Below, one piece after another: positions 35,184-44,538 of a DNA stretch of 64,000 nucleotides. The notes under the pieces were generated by a model. That model did not search any database, had not been told where the DNA came from, and was given only the letters and a program-made list of their open reading frames with translations. The stretch spans positions 248,001 to 312,000 of the forward strand of contig NZ_BEWA01000008.1 in NCBI RefSeq assembly GCF_003112535.1, given 5' to 3'. The stretch comes from Streptomyces rishiriensis (lineage in GTDB: Bacteria; Actinomycetota; Actinomycetes; Streptomycetales; Streptomycetaceae). Numbering within the stretch: position 1 is the first letter of the stretch; each line of letters opens with the position of its first letter. Position numbers and translations under genes: made by a program.

Positions 35184-36029
35184 CTACAGCAGAGCGGCAC
35201 GCGGGCCGTCCGGCTGCTCCAGACGACGCTCGAGAATGGAACGGGCGATCTCCGACGACTCCTCGTCGGTCAACCGACGGAAACCGTCCTCGGTGATCAC
35301 GGTGACGATCGGATAGATCCGACGCGCGACATCGGGACCACCGGTCGCCGAATCGTCGTCCGCCGCGTCGTACAGAGCCTGCACCACCAGCGTCGTGGCC
35401 TGCTCCTCGGACAGATCGGCACGGTAGAGCTTCTTCATCGCCCCCCGCGCGAACACCGAGCCCGAACCCGTCGCCGCGAAGTGATGCTCCTCCGACCGGC
35501 CGCCCGTCACGTCGTACGAGAAGATCCGGCCCCGGTCCCGGTCCACGTCGAAACCGGCGAACAACGGCACCACCGCCAGACCCTGCATCGCCATGCCCAG
35601 ATTCGACCGGATCATGGTCGACAGCCGGTTCGCCTTGCCCTCCAGCGAGAGCTGCGCCCCCTCGACCTTCTCGAAGTGCTCCAGCTCCAGCTGGAACAGC
35701 TTCACCATCTCCACGGCCAGGCCCGCCGTGCCGGCGATGCCCACGGCCGAGTACTCGTCGGCCGGGAACACCTTCTCGATGTCCCGCTGCGCGATGACGT
35801 TGCCCATCGTCGCGCGACGGTCGCCCGCGAGCACGACGCCCCCGGGGAACGTGACGGCCACGATCGTCGTCCCGTGCGGAGCCTCGATCACACCCTGCGT
35901 CGGGGGCAGCTGCCGCTTGCCGGGCAGCATCTCCGGCTGGTGCTCGGAGAGGAAGTCCATGAAGGACGAGGACCCAGGCGTCAGGAAGGCAGCTGGTAGA
36001 CGCCCGGTGCTACGAGTGTTGGCTTCCAC
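35184..36029 (-). CDS. prcB: Proteasome subunit beta
   Basis: The 281-residue precursor of the catalytic subunit has a propeptide of about 53 residues and then [20 protein letters not shown]; cleavage before the first Thr exposes the active-site nucleophile. [19 protein letters not shown] and the C-terminal helix are typical. GTG 36029 is preferred because GGAGGG lies about ten bases before it; the longer frame to 36116 has none. Its first 49 bases overlap the 3' end of the broken endonuclease VII gene. It is followed by prcA. Confidence 0.94.
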   Translation of the reverse strand: MEANTRSTGRLPAAFLTPGSSSFMDFLSEHQPEMLPGKRQLPPTQGVIEAPHGTTIVAVTFPGGVVLAGDRRATMGNVIAQRDIEKVFPADEYSAVGIAGTAGLAVEMVKLFQLELEHFEKVEGAQLSLEGKANRLSTMIRSNLGMAMQGLAVVPLFAGFDVDRDRGRIFSYDVTGGRSEEHHFAATGSGSVFARGAMKKLYRADLSEEQATTLVVQALYDAADDDSATGGPDVARRIYPIVTVITEDGFRRLTDEESSEIARSILERRLEQPDGPRAALL

Positions 36030-36479
36030 GAAGTTCCCTCCAGGTAGGCGGCTGCCCGACGAACAGCGTCGGGGTCGTCTCCCAACTTGCCGATGGCCGA
36101 ATTGCAGTTGAAGCACAGTACGCCACGGACCCTACCCGTCTCGTGGCAGTGATCCACATGGACGGCCGGGGCTTTCAGGCAGATCACGCACAGCGCCTTC
36201 CGGGAAGCGACCATGGCGTCACGCTCGGCTTCGGTCATGCCGTACTGACGCTTCAGGTGCCCCTCACGCCCCGCTACAGCGCGGCACGCTGTGCCCTCAG
36301 GGCTTGGCCTCATCACAGCCCAAGCCCTGAGCTTCTCGTCGACGCCGGTAGGCCTCCGCTCCGCATCCGCGGCGACGATCCTGGAGCCTGTCGAGCTTGC
36401 ACCTGTCAGCCGCGAATGGGCTGGCGGGGAGAGTCCGTCTGCACGCCGGGCACCGCTTGCCGGCACCCGAATCGAACAT
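35981..36479 (-). pseudogene. Recombination endonuclease VII gene, broken by a frame change
   Basis: Two frames on the minus strand together cover an endonuclease VII (HNH) gene. Frame one, ATG 36479 to a stop at 36297, gives a CPACRRTLPASPF zinc knuckle and a basic AYRRRREAQG end. Frame two holds GHLKRQYGMTEAERDAMVAS, LCVICLKAPAVHVDHCHETG and [17 protein letters not shown], the catalytic HNH part, ending at 35981. About 30 to 45 residues between them, as I recall from intact homologues, are missing. A 12-bp inverted repeat sits at the break. A shorter protein from an internal ATG cannot be excluded. It lies between pup and prcB. Confidence 0.7.
36296..36331. repeat. Inverted repeat at the break in endonuclease VII
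   Basis: CTCAGGGCTTGG (36296-36307) and CCAAGCCCTGAG (36320-36331) pair exactly around a 12-base loop. It lies where the first endonuclease VII frame meets its stop codon. It may be a deletion scar or a new terminator. Confidence 0.75.
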
Positions 36480-36485
36480 TTAGGA

Positions 36486-36704
36486 CTATTCCCCGCCTTT
36501 CTGGACAAATGAGCGCACGAAGTCCTCGGCGTTCTCCTCGAGTACATCGTCGATCTCGTCGAGAACCGAGTCCACGTCGTCGCTCAGCTTCTCGTGGCGC
36601 TCCTTGAGGTCCTCGGAGCCCTGCGTCTCCGCGGTCTGCTCCTCGACCTCCTCCGTGGAGTGCGTCGCCTTCTGCTGGCCGCCGCCGGTGTCCTTGGTCG
36701 CCAT
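36486..36704 (-). CDS. pup: Prokaryotic ubiquitin-like protein Pup
   Basis: The 72-residue disordered modifier has an acidic middle (DVDSVLDEIDDVLEENAEDF) that binds the Arc/Mpa coiled coil, and the C-terminal sequence FVRSFVQKGGE. It ends in Glu, so no deamidation by Dop is needed before ligation. ATG 36704 follows GAGGGTT; an upstream frame is artificial. It lies 188 bases after dop and six bases before the endonuclease VII remnant. Confidence 0.97.
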   Translation of the reverse strand: MATKDTGGGQQKATHSTEEVEEQTAETQGSEDLKERHEKLSDDVDSVLDEIDDVLEENAEDFVRSFVQKGGE

Positions 36705-36774
36705 AACCCTCACCCCGCTCTTTCGCCCGACATGGTCGACAGGTCGGCATTCCTGCCGATCGGTGATGATCAGA

Positions 36775-36800
36775 ACCCTACAAGCCCGGTCCGACATCGG
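36775..36800 (-). promoter_or_regulatory. Predicted pup promoter
   Basis: On the minus strand TAGGGT (36775-36780) is about 70 bases before pup. Eight bases further upstream lies ATGTCGGAC, a partial match (6 of 9) to the TTGTCRGTG element of PafBC-dependent promoters at the reported eight-base spacing. Confidence 0.35.
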
Positions 36801-36892
36801 CCCCGCAGTTGCGTCAACGTACGAGGCCCATCTCGATGATTCCCGGACGGGGGGCGTTCCACCCGTCCGGCAGGTTCCGTCCGGGTCACGGT

Positions 36893-38404
36893 TCAGCCGC
36901 CCGACAGGACCCTGACCAGGTCTTCCGCGGTGCGGCAGCGGTCCAGGAGCTCCTTGACGTGATTCCGCGTTCCGCGAAGGGGTTCCAGGGTTGGGACGCG
37001 TTGGAGCGAGTCCCGGCCCGGCAGATCGAAGATCACGGAGTCCCAGGAGGCCGCGGCGACGTCGTCGGCGTACTGCTCCAGGCAGCGGCCGCGGAAGTAC
37101 GCGCGGGTGTCCTCAGGGGGCTTGCCCACGGCCCTCTCGACCTCGGACTCGTCCAGGAGGCGTTTGATGCGCCCGCGGGCCACGAGGCGGTTGTAGATGC
37201 CCTTCTCGGCCCTGACGTCGGCGTACTGGAGGTCGACGAGGTGGAGACGGGCGGCGTCCCAGTCGAGGTCGTCGCGGCGCCGGTAGCCCTCCATGACCTC
37301 CCGTTTGGCGACCCAGTCCAGTTCGCCGGCCAGGCTCATGGGGTCGTTCTCCAGGCGGGTGAGGGTGTCCTCCCAGCGGGCGAGGACGTCCTTGGTCTGG
37401 TCGTCGGCGTCCGCGCCGAAGCGTTCCTCGACGTATTTGCGCGACAGCTCGTAGTACTCCATCTGGAGCTGCACGGCGGTGAGCGTGCGGCCGCTGCGCA
37501 GGGTGACCAGCCGTTTCAGGCCGGGGTCGTGGGAGACCTGGTGGAGGGTGCGGACGGGCTGGTCGACGGCGAGGTCGACGGCGATGAAGCCGTCCTCGAT
37601 CATCGACAGGACCAGGGCCGTGGTGCCGAGCTTGAGGTAGGTCGAGATCTCGGAGAGGTTGGCGTCGCCGATGATCACATGGAGGCGGCGGTACTTCTCG
37701 GCGTCGGCGTGCGGCTCGTCGCGGGTGTTGATGATGGGGCGTTTCAGCGTCGTCTCCAGGCCGACCTCGACCTCGAAGTAGTCGGCGCGCTGACTGAGCT
37801 GGAAGCCGTGTTCGTGGCCGTCCTGGCCGATGCCCACGCGGCCCGCGCCGGCGAAGACCTGGCGGGAGACGAAGAAGGGCGTGAGGTGGCGCACGATGTC
37901 CGAGAAGGCGGTCTCGCGCTTCATCAGGTAGTTCTCGTGCGTGCCGTAGGAGGCGCCCTTGTTGTCGGTGTTGTTCTTGTAGAGGTGGATGGGCTGGGCG
38001 CCGGGGAGCGCGGCGGCGCGTTCGGCGGCTTCGGCCATGATGCGTTCGCCGGCCTTGTCCCAGAGGACGGCGTCGCGGGGGTTGGTGACCTCGGGGGCGC
38101 TGTATTCGGGGTGTGCGTGGTCGACGTAGAGACGTGCGCCGTTGGTGAGGATGACGTTGGCGAGGCCGATGTCCTCGTCGGTGAGCTGGCTGGAGTCGGC
38201 GGTCTCGCGGGCGAGGTCGAAGCCACGCGCGTCCCGCAGCGGGTTCTCCTCCTCGAAGTCCCAGCGGGCCCGGCGGGCCCTGTGCATCGCCGCCGCGTAG
38301 GCGTTGACGATCTGGGACGAGGTGAGCATGGCATTGGCGTTGGGGTGGCCGGGCACGGAGATGCCGTACTCGGTCTCGATGCCCATTACTCGCCGTACGG
38401 TCAT
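36893..38404 (-). CDS. dop: Pup deamidase/depupylase Dop
   Basis: This 503-residue PafA relative removes Pup from tagged proteins (and deamidates Pup-Gln in species that need it). [19 protein letters not shown] opens the domain, with [20 protein letters not shown] and [19 protein letters not shown] in the active site, and the Dop-specific loop around residues 40-85. ATG 38404 has AAGGAGGG. Because the Pup here already ends in Glu, Dop probably serves as depupylase only. Confidence 0.96.
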   Translation of the reverse strand: MTVRRVMGIETEYGISVPGHPNANAMLTSSQIVNAYAAAMHRARRARWDFEEENPLRDARGFDLARETADSSQLTDEDIGLANVILTNGARLYVDHAHPEYSAPEVTNPRDAVLWDKAGERIMAEAAERAAALPGAQPIHLYKNNTDNKGASYGTHENYLMKRETAFSDIVRHLTPFFVSRQVFAGAGRVGIGQDGHEHGFQLSQRADYFEVEVGLETTLKRPIINTRDEPHADAEKYRRLHVIIGDANLSEISTYLKLGTTALVLSMIEDGFIAVDLAVDQPVRTLHQVSHDPGLKRLVTLRSGRTLTAVQLQMEYYELSRKYVEERFGADADDQTKDVLARWEDTLTRLENDPMSLAGELDWVAKREVMEGYRRRDDLDWDAARLHLVDLQYADVRAEKGIYNRLVARGRIKRLLDESEVERAVGKPPEDTRAYFRGRCLEQYADDVAAASWDSVIFDLPGRDSLQRVPTLEPLRGTRNHVKELLDRCRTAEDLVRVLSGG

Positions 38405-38595
38405 GCGGCCCTCCTTGCCCGGCGGCACCCTCGGTCGTGGGCGCCGCTCAGATACCGGTGGTGCTCCGGTGCGTGTGCGGTGCCCGTCCCCGCAACTAGC
38501 GACCCGGCGGTACGGAAGAGCCTAGAACGCCTCTGCGCTGGTGGGGAGATCATTTGCGTCATTGCCTTGCTCCAGCCGTGGCCCGGAAAGCAGTC

Positions 38596-38628
38596 GGCTG
38601 CGGGTACCCGTGGTGGGCACCCGCAGCC
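38596..38628 (-). terminator. Hairpin terminator of arc
   Basis: GGCTGCGGGT and ACCCGCAGCC pair around a 13-base loop about ten bases after arc stops. Transcription then restarts for dop. Confidence 0.65.
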
Positions 38629-38637
38629 GCCCTGTTT

Positions 38638-40404
38638 TTACAGGTACTGTCCGGTGTTCGCCACCGTGTCGATGGAGCGTCCGGTGTCCGCGCCCTGCTT
38701 TCCGGTGATGAGGGTGCGGATGTAGACGATCCGTTCGCCCTTCTTTCCGGAGATGCGGGCCCAGTCGTCGGGGTTGGTGGTGTTGGGCAGGTCCTCGTTC
38801 TCCTTGAACTCGTCCACGCACGCCTGGAGGAGGTGGGAGACGCGCAGGCCCTTCTGGTTGTGGTCGAGGAAGTCCTTGATGGCCATTTTCTTGGCGCGGC
38901 CGACGATGTTCTCGATCATGGCGCCGGAGTTGAAGTCCTTGAAGTAGAGGACTTCCTTGTCGCCATTGGCGTAGGTGACTTCCAGGAAGCGGTTTTCCTC
39001 GGATTCGGCGTACATGTGTTCCACTGCCGTCTGGATCATGCTCTGGACGGTGGTGGTCTTGTCGCCGCCGTGTTCGCCGACGTCCTCGGAGTGCAGGGGG
39101 AGGCGTTCGGTGAGGTACTTCTGGAAGATGTCCTTGGCCGCTTCGGCGTCCGGACGCTCGATCTTGATCTTCACGTCGAGGCGGCCGGGGCGCAGGATGG
39201 CGGGGTCGATCATGTCCTCGCGGTTGGAGGCGCCGATGACGACCACGTTCTGCAGGCCTTCGACGCCGTCGATCTCGGCGAGGAGCTGCGGGACGATGGT
39301 GTTCTCGACGTCGGAGCTGACGCCGGAGCCGCGGGTGCGGAAGAGGGATTCCATCTCGTCGAAGAAGACGATGACGGGAGTGCCCTCGGAGGCCTTCTCC
39401 CTGGCGCGCTGGAAGACGAGGCGGATCTGCCGCTCGGTCTCGCCGACGTACTTGTTGAGGAGCTCGGGGCCCTTGATGTTGAGGAAGAAGCTCTTGCCGG
39501 TGGCCTGGCCGGTGACTTCGGCGACCTTTTTGGCCAGCGAGTTGGCGACGGCCTTGGCGATGAGCGTCTTGCCGCATCCGGGGGGTCCGTAGAGGAGGAC
39601 GCCCTTGGGCGGGCGGAGCTCGTGCTCCTTGAAGAGGTCGGGGTAGAGGTAGGGCAGTTCGACGGCGTCGCGGATCATCTCGATCTGTCCGCCGAGGCCG
39701 CCGATCTGCTCGTAGCCGATGTCGGGGACCTCTTCGAGGACGAGTTCCTCGACCTCGCTCTTGGGGACGATCTCGTAGACGTATCCGGAGCGGGGTTCGA
39801 GCAGGAGGGCGTCGCCGGGCCGGATGGTGACGTCCAGCAGGGGCTCGGCGAGCCTGACCACTCGTTCTTCGTCGGTGTGTCCGAGCACCAGGGCTCGTTC
39901 GCCGTCCTCGAGGATCTCCTTGAGGGTGACGATGTCGCCGACGCGCTCGTATTCCATGGCCTCGACCACGTTGAGCGCTTCGTTGAGCATGACTTCCTGG
40001 CCGCGTCGGAGTTCGTCGAGCTCGACGCCGGGGCTGACGTTCACGCGGAGTTTGCGGCCGCCGGTGAAGATGTCGGCCGTGCCGTCCTCGTTCGCCGTGA
40101 GGAAGACGCCGAAGCCGGCCGGCGGCTGGGCGAGCCGGTCGACTTCTTCCTTGAGGGCCACGATCTGGTCGCGGGCCTCGCGGAGTGTGTTGGCCAGTCT
40201 CTCGTTCTGGGCGGACACGCCGGCCAGGTTGGTCTGCAGCTCGACGATCCGCTCTTCGAGAATCCTCGTGTGTCGCGGAGAGTCGGCGAGCTTGCGCCGC
40301 AGGACGGCGATCTCCTGCTCAAGGTAGGCAATCTGCCCGGACGGGTCGTCGGACCCTCGTCCCGGGCGGATGCCGCGGTTCATGTCGTCGTCGTGGGCTG
40401 CCAC
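38638..40404 (-). CDS. arc: Proteasome-associated AAA ATPase (ARC/Mpa)
   Basis: This 588-residue hexameric unfoldase feeds pupylated proteins to the 20S core. It has an N-terminal coiled coil (about 25-90; [20 protein letters not shown]), two OB folds, and an AAA domain with Walker [12 protein letters not shown], Walker [11 protein letters not shown] and second-region RPGRLDVKI. The C-terminal end, TGQYL, has the penultimate Tyr that docks on the proteasome. GTG 40404 is preferred because GGAGGAGGTGAGG precedes it. It leads the cluster and diverges from a ferredoxin gene. Confidence 0.96.
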   Translation of the reverse strand: MAAHDDDMNRGIRPGRGSDDPSGQIAYLEQEIAVLRRKLADSPRHTRILEERIVELQTNLAGVSAQNERLANTLREARDQIVALKEEVDRLAQPPAGFGVFLTANEDGTADIFTGGRKLRVNVSPGVELDELRRGQEVMLNEALNVVEAMEYERVGDIVTLKEILEDGERALVLGHTDEERVVRLAEPLLDVTIRPGDALLLEPRSGYVYEIVPKSEVEELVLEEVPDIGYEQIGGLGGQIEMIRDAVELPYLYPDLFKEHELRPPKGVLLYGPPGCGKTLIAKAVANSLAKKVAEVTGQATGKSFFLNIKGPELLNKYVGETERQIRLVFQRAREKASEGTPVIVFFDEMESLFRTRGSGVSSDVENTIVPQLLAEIDGVEGLQNVVVIGASNREDMIDPAILRPGRLDVKIKIERPDAEAAKDIFQKYLTERLPLHSEDVGEHGGDKTTTVQSMIQTAVEHMYAESEENRFLEVTYANGDKEVLYFKDFNSGAMIENIVGRAKKMAIKDFLDHNQKGLRVSHLLQACVDEFKENEDLPNTTNPDDWARISGKKGERIVYIRTLITGKQGADTGRSIDTVANTGQYL

Positions 40405-40442
40405 GGTCCTCACCTCCTCCAAGGGGAGCTGGACGCTTCCAG

Positions 40443-40471
40443 ACCCTACCTGGGTGGGTGTCGATTGAAAC
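40443..40471 (-). promoter_or_regulatory. Predicted arc promoter
   Basis: On the minus strand GTTTCA (40466-40471) and TAGGGT (40443-40448) are 17 bases apart, placing the transcript start about 33 bases before arc. The arrangement equals the one before pafA. Confidence 0.5.
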
Positions 40472-40574
40472 CCCTAGATCACAAAGACTGTCGGGGTGTG
40501 TCCGATCTTCACCCTTGCGCTCTCCCTCACGCCAGGGGAATACCCACCGAACATGATTGGAAAGCGGCCGAGGG

Positions 40575-40580
40575 TAGGGT
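40575..40580 (+). promoter_or_regulatory. -10 box before the ferredoxin gene
   Basis: TAGGGT fits the TAnnnT pattern and would give a leader of about 60 bases. The small palindrome GTGTT-C-AACAC follows at 40585-40595, over the likely start point. No matching -35 was seen. Confidence 0.4.
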
Positions 40581-40647
40581 CGAAGTGTTCAACACCCGTC
40601 GGAGCCTGCATGGTTCCCTGGCGGCTCGACGATAAACGGCAGGAGTT

Positions 40648-40953
40648 ATGGGCGTGCAGCAGGAGGCCGGTGTCGGTGGCGAGGCCCTGGAGGTGTGGAT
40701 CGATCAGGATCTCTGTACCGGTGACGGGATCTGCGCGCAGTACGCGCCGGAGGTGTTCGAGCTGGACATCGACGGGCTGGCGTATGTCAAGGGCGAGCAG
40801 GACGAGCTGTTGCAGGCCAAGGGGGCTGTGACGCCGGTGCCGTTGCCGTTGCTGGGGGACGTGGTGGACTCGGCGCGGGAGTGTCCGGGTGACTGCATTC
40901 ATGTGCGTCGCGTTGCGGACGGGGTCGAGGTCTACGGTCCTGACGCGGAGTGA
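40648..40953 (+). CDS. Single-cluster ferredoxin
   Basis: The 101-residue electron carrier has one iron-sulfur site: WIDQDLCTGDGICAQYAPEVF near residues 17-37 and ARECPGDCIHV near 76-86. The cysteine pattern fits a [3Fe-4S] or [4Fe-4S] ferredoxin of the type that feeds P450s in actinobacteria. AGGAG precedes ATG 40648. It diverges from arc. No P450 or reductase is adjacent; the conservon P450 is 30 kb away, so any pairing is speculative. Confidence 0.88.
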   Translation: MGVQQEAGVGGEALEVWIDQDLCTGDGICAQYAPEVFELDIDGLAYVKGEQDELLQAKGAVTPVPLPLLGDVVDSARECPGDCIHVRRVADGVEVYGPDAE

Positions 40954-41010
40954 GCGCACCGGTTCACGGGGTGACGTCTGTCTGATTTCTCACAGGGCGA
41001 ACGGCCGGAT

Positions 41011-41577
41011 TCAGACGTTGCGGGTGCCTGCGGGGGTCGAGCGGATGAACTTGTGGTCCTTCCACTGCCATCGGGCGCTGTCCTTGACGTCGGGGCAGCA
41101 GCTGGGCACGTCGGCGGTGGAGTAGCCGAGGAGGGTGGCGACGACCGCTCCGTCGGTGATGCCGAGGCCGGTGACGGTGTTGCGGGCCTTGGGGTCGATG
41201 AGGGTGGCGACCACGCGTGCGTGGGCGTCGTCTGCGCCGCGGGTGAGGACGTAGACGCCGTCGGGCGGGGTGCCCATGGGGGCGTCGCAGTGCACGACGG
41301 CGACCGTTTCGGGGGCGCCGTCGCCGTCGAGGTCGCCGGTGGCCTTCTTCACGACGAGGGCGGTCACGGGGCCGCATCGGATGGGGAAGTCGACGCCGGT
41401 GGTGGCGGGGGCCGCGGCGGGCCGGGCCGGTGAGCCGGCGGTCTGGGCGGCTGTCGCGGGTCCGGGTTGCAGCAGCGAGGAGAAGGCGACGACGCCGGCG
41501 ACGGCGGTGGCGGTCGCGACCCAGTGGATGGGCCGGGTGTGGGTGTGTGCCAGTTCCGGGACGGCGGAGTGCTGCAC
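41011..41577 (-). CDS. Secreted or membrane-anchored hypothetical protein
   Basis: The 188-residue protein has one hydrophobic segment (about 14-34; VATATAVAGVVAFSSLL), an Ala/Pro linker and an exported domain with DLDGDGAPETVAVVHCDA, a DxDGDG loop like FG-GAP calcium sites, and paired Cys in PSCCPD. GTG 41577 is used because AGGAG lies about eleven bases ahead; the longer frame to 41775 is artificial. Homologues in Streptomyces are uncharacterised as far as I recall. Function unknown. Confidence 0.65.
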   Translation of the reverse strand: MQHSAVPELAHTHTRPIHWVATATAVAGVVAFSSLLQPGPATAAQTAGSPARPAAAPATTGVDFPIRCGPVTALVVKKATGDLDGDGAPETVAVVHCDAPMGTPPDGVYVLTRGADDAHARVVATLIDPKARNTVTGLGITDGAVVATLLGYSTADVPSCCPDVKDSARWQWKDHKFIRSTPAGTRNV

Positions 41578-41808
41578 TAGGTGTGTCTCCTGCGGGGCTG
41601 TGCCGGTGGGGGTGGATTGGCCAGCATCGTGCCACACGTCACAGGGTGGGGGAACGGCGGGGGTGCGGGATTTCGGACGTCCCGGGTGTGGTGTCGCGGG
41701 TGTGGTGTTCCGCGCGTGGATGAACTGGCGAGGCGCCGTGGTGGAGTTCCCGGTGGGTGGGGGGAACTCGGCCACGGCGCCTTGTCGTTGTGGGTGGTGC
41801 GGGGGGGG

Positions 41809-42711
41809 TCAGCGACCGCTGGCTCCGTCGGCGTTGGGGCCGGCGTAGTCCTCGCCGTAGGCGCCCTTGGCGGGGCGGCGGCGACGCATGGGGGGCTCGA
41901 CGCCGTCGGCGAGGCGACGGGCGGTGAGCAGGAAGCCGGTGTGGCCGATCATGCGGTGGTCGGGGCGGACGGCGAGGCCTTCGATGTGCCAGTTGCGGAT
42001 CATCGACTCCCAGGCGGTCGGCTCGTTGAAGGAGCCGATCTCGCGGATCGACTCGACGGTCCGGGCGAGCTGGGTGGTGGTGGCGACGTAGCAGCAGAGG
42101 ATGCCGCCGGGGACGAGTGCCTTGGAGACGGCTTCGAGGCATTCCCAGGGGGCGAGCATGTCCAGGATGACGCGGTCGACCTCGGTGTCGCTCAGGTTGT
42201 CCTGGAGGTCGCCGACGGTGAGCTGCCAGGCGGGGTGCGGGCCGCCGAAGTAGCGCTCGACGTTCGCCTGCGCGATCTCGGCGAAGTCCTCGCGGCGCTC
42301 GTAGGAGTGCAGCATGCCCTGGTCGCCGATGGCGCGCAGCAGGAAGCTGCTGAGGGAGCCGGAGCCGACGCCGGCCTCGACGACGCGTGCGCCGGGGAAG
42401 ATGTCGGCGAAGGCGAGGATCTGCCCCGCGTCCTTGGGGTAGACGACGGCTGCCCCGCGGGGCATGGACAGGACGTAGTCGGGGAGCAGGGGGCGCAGCG
42501 CGAGATAGGCGACGTTCCCGGTGGTGCGGACGACGCTGCCCTCGGGTGAGCCGATCAGTTCGTCGTGCGGGAAGGAACCCTTGTGGGTGTGGAAGTTCTT
42601 CCCGGCTTCGAGCGTGAACGTGTAGTGGCGGCCCTTGGGGTCGGTCAGCTGAACCTGGTCCCCGACCTTGAAGGGCCCGCGCCTGCGGGCGGCACCGGTC
42701 GGTTCGGACAT
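41809..42711 (-). CDS. trmI: tRNA (adenine-58-N1)-methyltransferase TrmI
   Basis: This 300-residue SAM enzyme makes m1A58 in the T-loop of tRNA. It has an N-terminal small barrel (GDQVQLTDPKGRHYTFTLEAG), SAM motif RVVEAGVGSGSLSSFLLRA, acidic site SYERREDFAEIAQANVERYFG and DRVILDMLAPWECLEAVSKA. The basic C-terminal PPMRRRRPAKG is typical of actinobacterial members. The adjacent RecB-like gene matches the order in mycobacteria (Rv2118c-Rv2119). ATG 42711. Confidence 0.93.
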   Translation of the reverse strand: MSEPTGAARRRGPFKVGDQVQLTDPKGRHYTFTLEAGKNFHTHKGSFPHDELIGSPEGSVVRTTGNVAYLALRPLLPDYVLSMPRGAAVVYPKDAGQILAFADIFPGARVVEAGVGSGSLSSFLLRAIGDQGMLHSYERREDFAEIAQANVERYFGGPHPAWQLTVGDLQDNLSDTEVDRVILDMLAPWECLEAVSKALVPGGILCCYVATTTQLARTVESIREIGSFNEPTAWESMIRNWHIEGLAVRPDHRMIGHTGFLLTARRLADGVEPPMRRRRPAKGAYGEDYAGPNADGASGR

Positions 42712-42769
42712 GTGACCAGCCTACCGGCGTTTGGCGGGGTCGCCGACCACCGCCCGGGGGGACCGGCGG

Positions 42770-44350
42770 TCAGTTGGGGCGGGCCATGGCCTTGACGAAG
42801 GCGCGCTCGACGTCGGCGGCGGAGAGGACGCCGAAGATCTCTCCGGTCTCCTCGACGACGAGGTATTCGGTGGCGGGGGTGGCGCGCAGGACGTCGAGGA
42901 GATCTTCGCCCGCGAGTTCGGCGGAGACGCGCATGCCGTCGGTGAGGTCCTGGGCGAGGCCGCTGACGGCGACCCAGGGGCGGCGGTGTTCGGGTACGCC
43001 GACGATGGCGGCTTCGCGGACGAGGGAGAGGGGTTCGCCGTGGGCGTCGACGACGACGAGGGCGCGGGCGCCGGCGTCGTTGGCGCGGCGGAGGGCTTCG
43101 GAGAGGGGGGTGTGGGTCTCGACGGGGACGGCGCGGCGGGTGAGGGTGCGGGCGCGCAGTTCGGGGAGGTGTTCGCGCAGGCGGGCCATGCGCAGGCTGT
43201 TGCCGGCGCCGGTCCAGATGATCGCGGCGAGGATGGCGGCGAGGAGGGCGTCGGTGACGGTGTCCATGCCGACGCTGTCCTCGGCGCTGGTGCCGAGGGC
43301 GCCGGACTGGGTGAGCAGGGGGAGGCCGATGAGGACGGAGACGGCGAGGGCGCGGCCGACCCAGGCGGCGGCGATGGTGCCGCTCATGGGTTTGCCGGTG
43401 ATCTTCCAGACGACGGCGCGGAGCATGCGGCCGCCGTCGAGGGGGAGGCCGGGCAGCAGGTTGAAGATCGCGACGATGAGGTTGGAGATCATGAGGCCGG
43501 CGAGCAGGACGCCGGGTACGGTGCCGCGCTCGACGGGTTGCATGGCGAGGTAGAACAGGCCGGAGAGGGCGAGGGAGAGGAGGGGGCCGACGAAGGCGAG
43601 CCAGAACTCGCGGCCGGGGGTCTCGGCTTCTTTCTCGATCTCGGAGACGCCGCCGAAGAACTGGAGCTGGATGCGGCGGACGGGGAGTTCGAAGCGGAGG
43701 GCGGCGACGGTGTGGGCGAGTTCGTGGATGAGGACGGAGGCGTAGAAGGCGACGGCGAAGAAGAGGGAGACGAGGTAGCGGGCGGCGCCGAGTTCCGGCA
43801 GCACACGGTCGAGCTGGCCGCCGAAGACCCAGGTGATGAGGGCGGCCACGAGGAACCAGCTGGGGGCTACGTAGACGGGTACGCCGAAGGGGCGGCCCAT
43901 GAGGAGGCCGCCGCGGGGCTGCTCCGGGGGGCGGGCGGGCGGGGGGCCTTTGGGGAGGCCCGGGGGTGTGGGGGGCGGGGGCCCGGCACGGTCGGCCCGG
44001 GCCGCCGGTGCGGGGCGGTCGGCCGGTTCCGCGCGACCGGTCGGCCCGGCGGAACCGGCCTGACCCGCCTGGCCCGCCTGACCGGCCTCGCCGGATTCGC
44101 CGGATTCGTCTGCCGGTCCGGCCCGGTGGGCGTGGGGGGCCTCGGGTTCGGCGCTCTCGTCGTCGTGCGTGGTGGCGCGGGGGGCGCGGCTGTCGTCGTC
44201 GGGCGTCTGCGGCTGCCGGGCGCCCTGGGGGCCGTCGGCCGGGGCCGGGTGGTGCTGGGGGTCGGTGGCCGGGGACGCAGGTGTCGCGGGGTGCTCGGCC
44301 GACTGCTCGTTGTCCGGCCGCGGCCGCCCGCTCCCGCCGCTTTCCACCAC
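42770..44350 (-). CDS. Site-2 (M50) metalloprotease with CBS domains
   Basis: The 526-residue intramembrane protease carries the zinc motif SVLIHELAHTVAALRF (HExxH) and NLLPGLPLDGGRML, with six or so hydrophobic segments between about residues 155 and 375, then two CBS repeats (about 400-520; LRRANDAGARALVVVDAHG, ATPATEYLVVEETGEIFGV) that may sense nucleotides. The first 145 residues are Pro/Ala/Gly-rich and disordered, with GQA repeats. It starts at GTG 44350 and diverges from the RecB-like gene. Substrates, probably membrane-bound anti-sigma factors or signal peptides, are unknown. Confidence 0.9.
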   Translation of the reverse strand: MVESGGSGRPRPDNEQSAEHPATPASPATDPQHHPAPADGPQGARQPQTPDDDSRAPRATTHDDESAEPEAPHAHRAGPADESGESGEAGQAGQAGQAGSAGPTGRAEPADRPAPAARADRAGPPPPTPPGLPKGPPPARPPEQPRGGLLMGRPFGVPVYVAPSWFLVAALITWVFGGQLDRVLPELGAARYLVSLFFAVAFYASVLIHELAHTVAALRFELPVRRIQLQFFGGVSEIEKEAETPGREFWLAFVGPLLSLALSGLFYLAMQPVERGTVPGVLLAGLMISNLIVAIFNLLPGLPLDGGRMLRAVVWKITGKPMSGTIAAAWVGRALAVSVLIGLPLLTQSGALGTSAEDSVGMDTVTDALLAAILAAIIWTGAGNSLRMARLREHLPELRARTLTRRAVPVETHTPLSEALRRANDAGARALVVVDAHGEPLSLVREAAIVGVPEHRRPWVAVSGLAQDLTDGMRVSAELAGEDLLDVLRATPATEYLVVEETGEIFGVLSAADVERAFVKAMARPN

Positions 44351-44524
44351 GGTGTCCCCTCGATCGAAGCGTCTCCCGCCGGTGCCGGGCGGGAGGGTCT
44401 GGGACCGATGGTATGCGGCGGTGGTGGTGTGTTCCGCCCCGGCACCCCCTGTGATTCCCCGCAGGTCCTCGCCGTCCGGGGCGGGGGCGTGGTGCGGGCG
44501 GGGGTGACTGTCGGTGGCGGGCCG

Positions 44525-44530
44525 TAAGGT
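44525..44530 (+). promoter_or_regulatory. -10 box of a probable leaderless promoter
   Basis: TAAGGT ends eight bases before the ATG at 44539, the same geometry as the pseudouridine synthase promoter, and there is no ribosome-binding site. Confidence 0.45.
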
Positions 44531-44538
44531 CTGTGGTC

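Noticed and set aside
21493-40404. Proteasome region as a horizontally acquired island
   Set aside because: Gene order agrees with the general actinobacterial pattern and composition does not differ from the neighbours.
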